Assembly: GCA_900893395.1 (NCBI GenBank)
Contig: CAAHFI011188510.1
Location: forward strand, 1 to 26,178
Length of the DNA stretch: 26,178 bases
Direction: 5' to 3'
Source of the DNA: Euglena gracilis
Taxonomy: Eukaryota; Euglenozoa; Euglenophyceae; Euglenales; Euglenaceae
The notes under the pieces are model-generated. The model worked only from the letters and a program-made list of their open reading frames with translations. It ran no database searches and was not told the origin of the DNA. Position numbers and translations under genes: made by a program. Shown here one piece after another: positions 21,433-26,178 of the stretch. Within the stretch, counting starts at the first letter, position 1. Each line of letters begins with the position of its first letter.

Positions 21433-24057
21433 AGGGTACCGGCTGGGCTGGCTGGGTGCCAAAAACAGTGTTTCCTGGCACATAAGGTTCAGACATATTC
21501 CCGCCATTGGATCCCTTTTGTTAGTGATATTTTGAGATCACGTAGGATCTAGTGACCCCTGAAGGGCTCAAACAAGTCCTAAAGGGTGCGAGAATCGATT
21601 TTTAGGCAACTCTTACGCTCAAAAAGGCCGTCTTAGGTGCCCGGGACCATGGGTACCGGCTGGGCTGGCTGGGTGCCAAAAACAGTGTTTCCTGGCACAT
21701 AAGGTTCAGACATATTCCCGCCATTGGATCCCTTTTGTTAGTGATATTTTGAGATCACGTAGGATCTAGTGACCCCTGAAGGGCTCAAACAAGTCCTAAA
21801 GGGTGCGAGAATCGATTTTTAGGCAACTCTTACGCTCAAAAAGGCCGTCTTAGGTGCCCGGGACCATGGGTACCGGCTGGGCTGGCTGGGTGCCAAAAAC
21901 AGTGTTTCCTGGCACATAAGGTTCAGACATATTCCCGCCATTGGATCCCTTTTGTTAGTGATATTTTGAGATCACGTAGGATCTAGTGACCCCTGAAGGG
22001 CTCAAACAAGTCCTAAAGGGTGCGAGAATCGATTTTTAGGCAACTCTTACGCTCAAAAAGGCCGTCTTAGGTGCCCGGGACCATGGGTACCGGCTGGGCT
22101 GGCTGGGTGCCAAAAACAGTGTTTCCTGGCACATAAGGTTCAGACATATTCCCGCCATTGGATCCCTTTTGTTAGTGATATTTTGAGATCACGTAGGATC
22201 TAGTGACCCCTGAAGGGCTCAAACAAGTCCTAAAGGGTGCGAGAATCGATTTTAGGCAACTCTTACGCTCAAAAAGGCCGTCTTAGGTGCCCGGGACCAT
22301 GGGTACCGGCTGGGCTGGCTGGGTGCCAAAAAAGTGTTTCCTGGCACACATAAGGTTCAGACATATTCCCGCCATTGGATCCCTTTTGTTAGTGATATTT
22401 TGAGATCACGTAGGATCTAGTGACCCCTGAAGGGCTCAAACAAGTCCTAAAGGGTGCGAGAATCGATTTTTAGGCAACTCTTACGCTCAAAAAGGCCGTC
22501 TTAGGTGCCCGGGACCATGGGTACCGGCTGGGCTGGCTGGGTGCCAAAAACAGTGTTTCCTGGCACATAAGGTTCAGACATATTCCCGCCATTGGATCCC
22601 TTTTGTTAGTGATATTTTGAGATCACGTAGGATCTAGTGACCCCTGAAGGGCTCAAACAAGTCCTAAAGGGTGCGAGAATCGATTTTTAGGCAACTCTTA
22701 CGCTCAAAAAGGCCGTCTTAGGTGCCCGGGACCATGGGTACCGGCTGGGCTGGCTGGGTGCCAAAAACAGTGTTTCCTGGCACATAAGGTTCAGACATAT
22801 TCCCGCCATTGGATCCCTTTTGTTAGTGATATTTTGAGATCACGTAGGATCTAGTGACCCCTGAAGGGCTCAAACAAGTCCTAAAGGGTGCGAGAATCGA
22901 TTTTAGGCAACTCTTACGCTCAAAAAGGCCGTCTTAGGTGCCCGGGACCATGGGTACCGGCTGGGCTGGCTGGGTGCCAAAAACAGTGTTTCCTGGCACA
23001 TAAGGTTCAGACATATTCCCCGCCATTGGATCCCTTTTGTTAGTGATATTTTGAGATCACGTAGGATCTAGTGACCCCTGAAGGGCTCAAACAAGTCCTA
23101 AAGGGTGCGAGAATCGATTTTTAGGCAACTCTTACGCTCAAAAAGGCCGTCTTAGGTGCCCGGGACCATGGGTACCGGCTGGGCTGGCTGGGTGCCAAAA
23201 ACAGTGTTTCCTGGCACATAAGGTTCAGACATATTCCCGCCATTGGATCCCTTTTGTTAGTGATATTTTGAGATCACGTAGGATCTAGTGACCCCTGAAG
23301 GGCTCAAACAAGTCCTAAAGGGTGCGAGAATCGATTTTTAGGCAACTCTTACGCTCAAAAAGGCCGTCTTAGGTGCCCGGGACCATGGGTACCGGCTGGG
23401 CTGGCTGGGTGCCAAAAACAGTGTTTCCTGGCACATAAGGTTCAGACATATTCCCCGCCATTGGATCCCTTTTGTTAGTGATATTTTGAGATCACGTAGG
23501 ATCTAGTGACCCCTGAAGGGCTCAAACAAGTCCTAAAGGGTGCGAGAATCGATTTTTAGGCAACTCTTACGCTCAAAAAGGCCGTCTTAGGTGCCCGGAC
23601 CATGGGTACCGGCTGGGCTGGCTGGGTGCCAAAAACAGTGTTTCCTGGCACATAAGGTTCAGACATATTCCCGCCATTGGATCCCTTTTGTTAGTGATAT
23701 TTTGAGATCACGTAGGATCTAGTGACCCCTGAAGGGCTCAAACAAGTCCTAAAGGGTGCGAGAATCGATTTTTAGGCAACTCTTACGCTCAAAAAGGCCG
23801 TCTTAGGTGCCCGGGACCATGGGTACCGGCTGGGCTGGCTGGGTGCCAAAAACAGTGTTTCCTGGCACATAAGGTTCAGACATATTCCCGCCATTGGATC
23901 CCTTTGTTAGTGATATTTTGAGATCACGTAGATCTAGTGACCCCTGAAGGGCTCAAACAAGTCCTAAAGGGTGCGAGAATCGATTTTTAGGCAACTCTTA
24001 CGCTCAAAAAGGCCGTCTTAGGTGCCCGGGACCATGGGTACCGGCTGGGCTGGCTGG
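21433..24057. repeat. 217-bp satellite array 3 (12 copies)
   Basis: A partial start (GGGTACCGGCTGGG) is followed by units with GTGCC at 21456, 21673, 21890, 22107, 22323, 22541, 22758, 22974, 23192, 23409, 23626 and 23843. Lengths are 215-218, with scattered single-base differences and one CA insertion near 22346. The array ends at the usual GGGT|CCCAAAAA junction at 24058. Confidence 0.98.
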
Positions 24058-26178
24058 GTCCCAAAAACGTGTAGTACAGCCCAGAAACAGCTTGGTCAAG
24101 TCCCGCCAGATAGAAACCCGCAAATTTGATAAACAATCCGGCATTGACGTTGGATGCTCCTCATTTTTTGGTTTCCACCCCGGTCCTCTTTTGATTTATT
24201 CTCCCACGGACTTAAATAACACACATTGAAAAGCCTGATTCTTCAAAAAGAAAATTGCCCCGCTTTTTTTTTCATGAAAACATTTGAAATTTCCACAGAA
24301 ATATAAACCTGAATAAATTTTCGGTCAAGTCCTGCCCTTGTTTGAATCAGCAAGACAAGCACAAAAGTCAAACTGACGGCAAGGAGAGAATATTCATCTG
24401 GTGTGACAGGAAGTCCTTTCCCTGCTTACCTACCTGCCAGTCCCACCTTTGTGCGCACGAGCTGAGCAGTGTTGTCAAACGGATGCATCTCCGCGCAGTT
24501 TTGCTTCTTGCATTGAATGTGGTTCAACACCTGCAGGAATGGAAATTGTGGTTTATTCATTTTTGCACGATTTATACCTGGTCCATGGCTTGCCTCTTCC
24601 TTGATTGGTAGCAGTATGTTTCCTTAATGCACTTTTCACTGGTGAGCATTGCTTCACCAAGGAAGGCAATATGTTCATTGGCCGGGTTCTCCCTCAAGTA
24701 GTCTGTGACGGATGTTCATAGCAAGGGGGGAAAAATAGTAAGCACACCCACAGCAAACATTCGCCGGGCAATTTGCAGGTTGAGTGAAACACCCAAGTGA
24801 TCTTGGGCTGCTGTCTTGAAGTACATACTGAAGCCCTTCACGTAAATTGGCTTCCCCCTGGCAGGACTGCAAAACACATAATCGTGCTCTATGTTGAGAT
24901 AATTTCATGGCATTTACCGAAACTTGTAGCAGGGAGTCGAACAGTGATAAGGGTTTTGCACCAACACGCTCACCTCACCTTCAAATGGAAGAAGGTAGAA
25001 AAGGTTTATAAGAATGTACGTTGCGGTGTTTAACCCAAAAAAAGTTATGGAAATTATCAGAAAAAGTATGACTTTATAACCCATTGTGTTAATGCCATGT
25101 TCGATGAACTGCCATTTGGCCTTGTACTTCAACACCCACAGCTTGAAAAGTTCCTCAGCATCCTTTGGTAGCTCCAAAGTCACATCACCTGTTGTCCTGT
25201 GCGTCTTATGCCTCCTTATGAACAGCTCTGCTTCTCTGGAGAAAAATATTGTAGAATCTGAAGAAATGGATGTTGTGCATGAAAAAGGTCAAGGGGATAC
25301 TTGTGGATGGCGAATTCCAACGCCTGCAGTGCCCAAAAAGGTTTTCCACGAAGTGGAGGAATCAAAATCTGAAGAACCAAGCACCAGACAGTCTTGCACG
25401 CAACACAAATTGTCTGTCGTCAACTGTCCACGTGCATCCATTTGGAAGACCTTGTCTTTGAAAGCGAGAAAGCTTTGCAGCACGCTCTCGTACGTTGGTA
25501 TCGAGCACAGGCTTGAGGAACAATGTAAGTTAAGAAATGCCTCAAAGGTCATGAAATGTCAAAAATTGTGGCACAATTGGTCAACTTCCTTGAAAATATA
25601 AAAAAAAACGTTTTTGAAATATTGGTGGAACTCACAAAACCTTTGTACTTTCGACAAAGTTTCGTTTTTTTTTCATGGATGCAGTGAATTCCAATTTCAA
25701 ATTATGCCACAAATTTAAAATGATTTTTTGCGACTACCAAACCACCACTGCAATCTCACCAGGGAACTTGCGGAACAAATCACAAAATTAACACCGTTTT
25801 CTTGTGCCGGTACCTGTTCAAAGTGACACTACCTAATAACCTGCAGATAACTGCGGTCAGTGCCCAAGCCTGGATTGAACGTGTTCATAACTTACCAGAA
25901 GCACGATCCTCTCGTGAATGAAGAAGGCTGGAGGTCAACGACTTCATAGAGGATAGAAAATTTTGACAGCTCAGCTTCAGGCCATGAAAACTTCAGGCTC
26001 CAAAATCTTGAGAAGCATATCAAATTGTGCACCTGATAACAATTTTTGTGGTAGTGCATCAGTGGATTAAATACCTGGTCAGCCACATATTTGTTTCTTC
26101 TTCCTTTTGAAATCAAATCCTTTGAGAACTCAAAAATGCTCTCCTTTGTGAATGTCAGCCGGTCTTCATGAAATGAAG
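24058..26178. repeat. Macrosatellite core, copy 3 (cut by window end)
   Basis: This third core corresponds to 5966 to about 8080 of copy 1. It differs from copies 1 and 2 more than they differ from each other, mostly by one-base run-length changes (for example near 24390, 24500, 25115, 25230 and 25965). Confidence 0.95.
24475..26178 (-). CDS. Tyrosine-recombinase-like gene, copy 3 (5' part outside window)
   Basis: This is the third copy of the gene. The exon carrying the RHKTHRTTG-type motif reads on into KYKAKWQFIEHG, which the other copies do not, and the helical exon also continues in a different frame (AELSKFSILYEVVDL). In contrast, the exons around PLRG and the C-terminus differ unfavourably, and the final exon would run past the copy-1 stop. 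The zinc-finger exon lies beyond the window. No copy in the window has a completely open predicted frame. Confidence 0.55.

Overview
This is a eukaryotic, repeat-dominated window. The evidence is a long tetranucleotide microsatellite, satellite arrays, and genes whose reading frames continue only across very short GT-AG introns (about 42-51 bp). Nothing fixes the species. Tiny introns occur in several compact protist and invertebrate genomes. There is no rRNA, tRNA or operon structure.

Layout. (1) 1-151 is a (TACA)n microsatellite cut by the window edge. (2) About 200-1920 holds exons of an unrecognised plus-strand gene ('gene X'). Its 3' half is a diverged, inverted relative of a minus-strand gene inside the large repeat. 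(3) About 1915-5450 is a cluster of long (about 1.05 kb) and short (about 0.5 kb) repeat units, with a small inversion and a conserved hairpin with a G-rich loop. (4) 5451-26178 is a head-to-tail macrosatellite. Near-identical cores of about 6.85 kb (5966-12854, 14590-21432, and 24058 to the window end) alternate with arrays of a 217-bp satellite. These arrays hold about 2.4, 8 and 12 copies, so successive cores are spaced 8,624 and 9,468 bp apart.

Each core carries, on the minus strand, a multi-exon gene for a tyrosine-recombinase-like protein. It has a zinc-finger-like N-terminus, a helical core-binding-like region, and then R, K, R and Y catalytic-type motifs in the usual order. It resembles Crypton-type tyrosine recombinases. 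Each core also carries the 3' half of gene X, a possible plus-strand gene diverging from the recombinase, and two diverged copies of a G/C-run-rich module around one old copy of the 217-bp satellite.

The main interpretation is that a recombinase-bearing unit was amplified in tandem together with its own satellite. Circle formation or unequal exchange through the 217-bp arrays could explain the head-to-tail order and the variable array lengths, but this is inference. The copies differ mostly by one-base changes in homopolymer runs, so part of the apparent gene decay may be consensus error.
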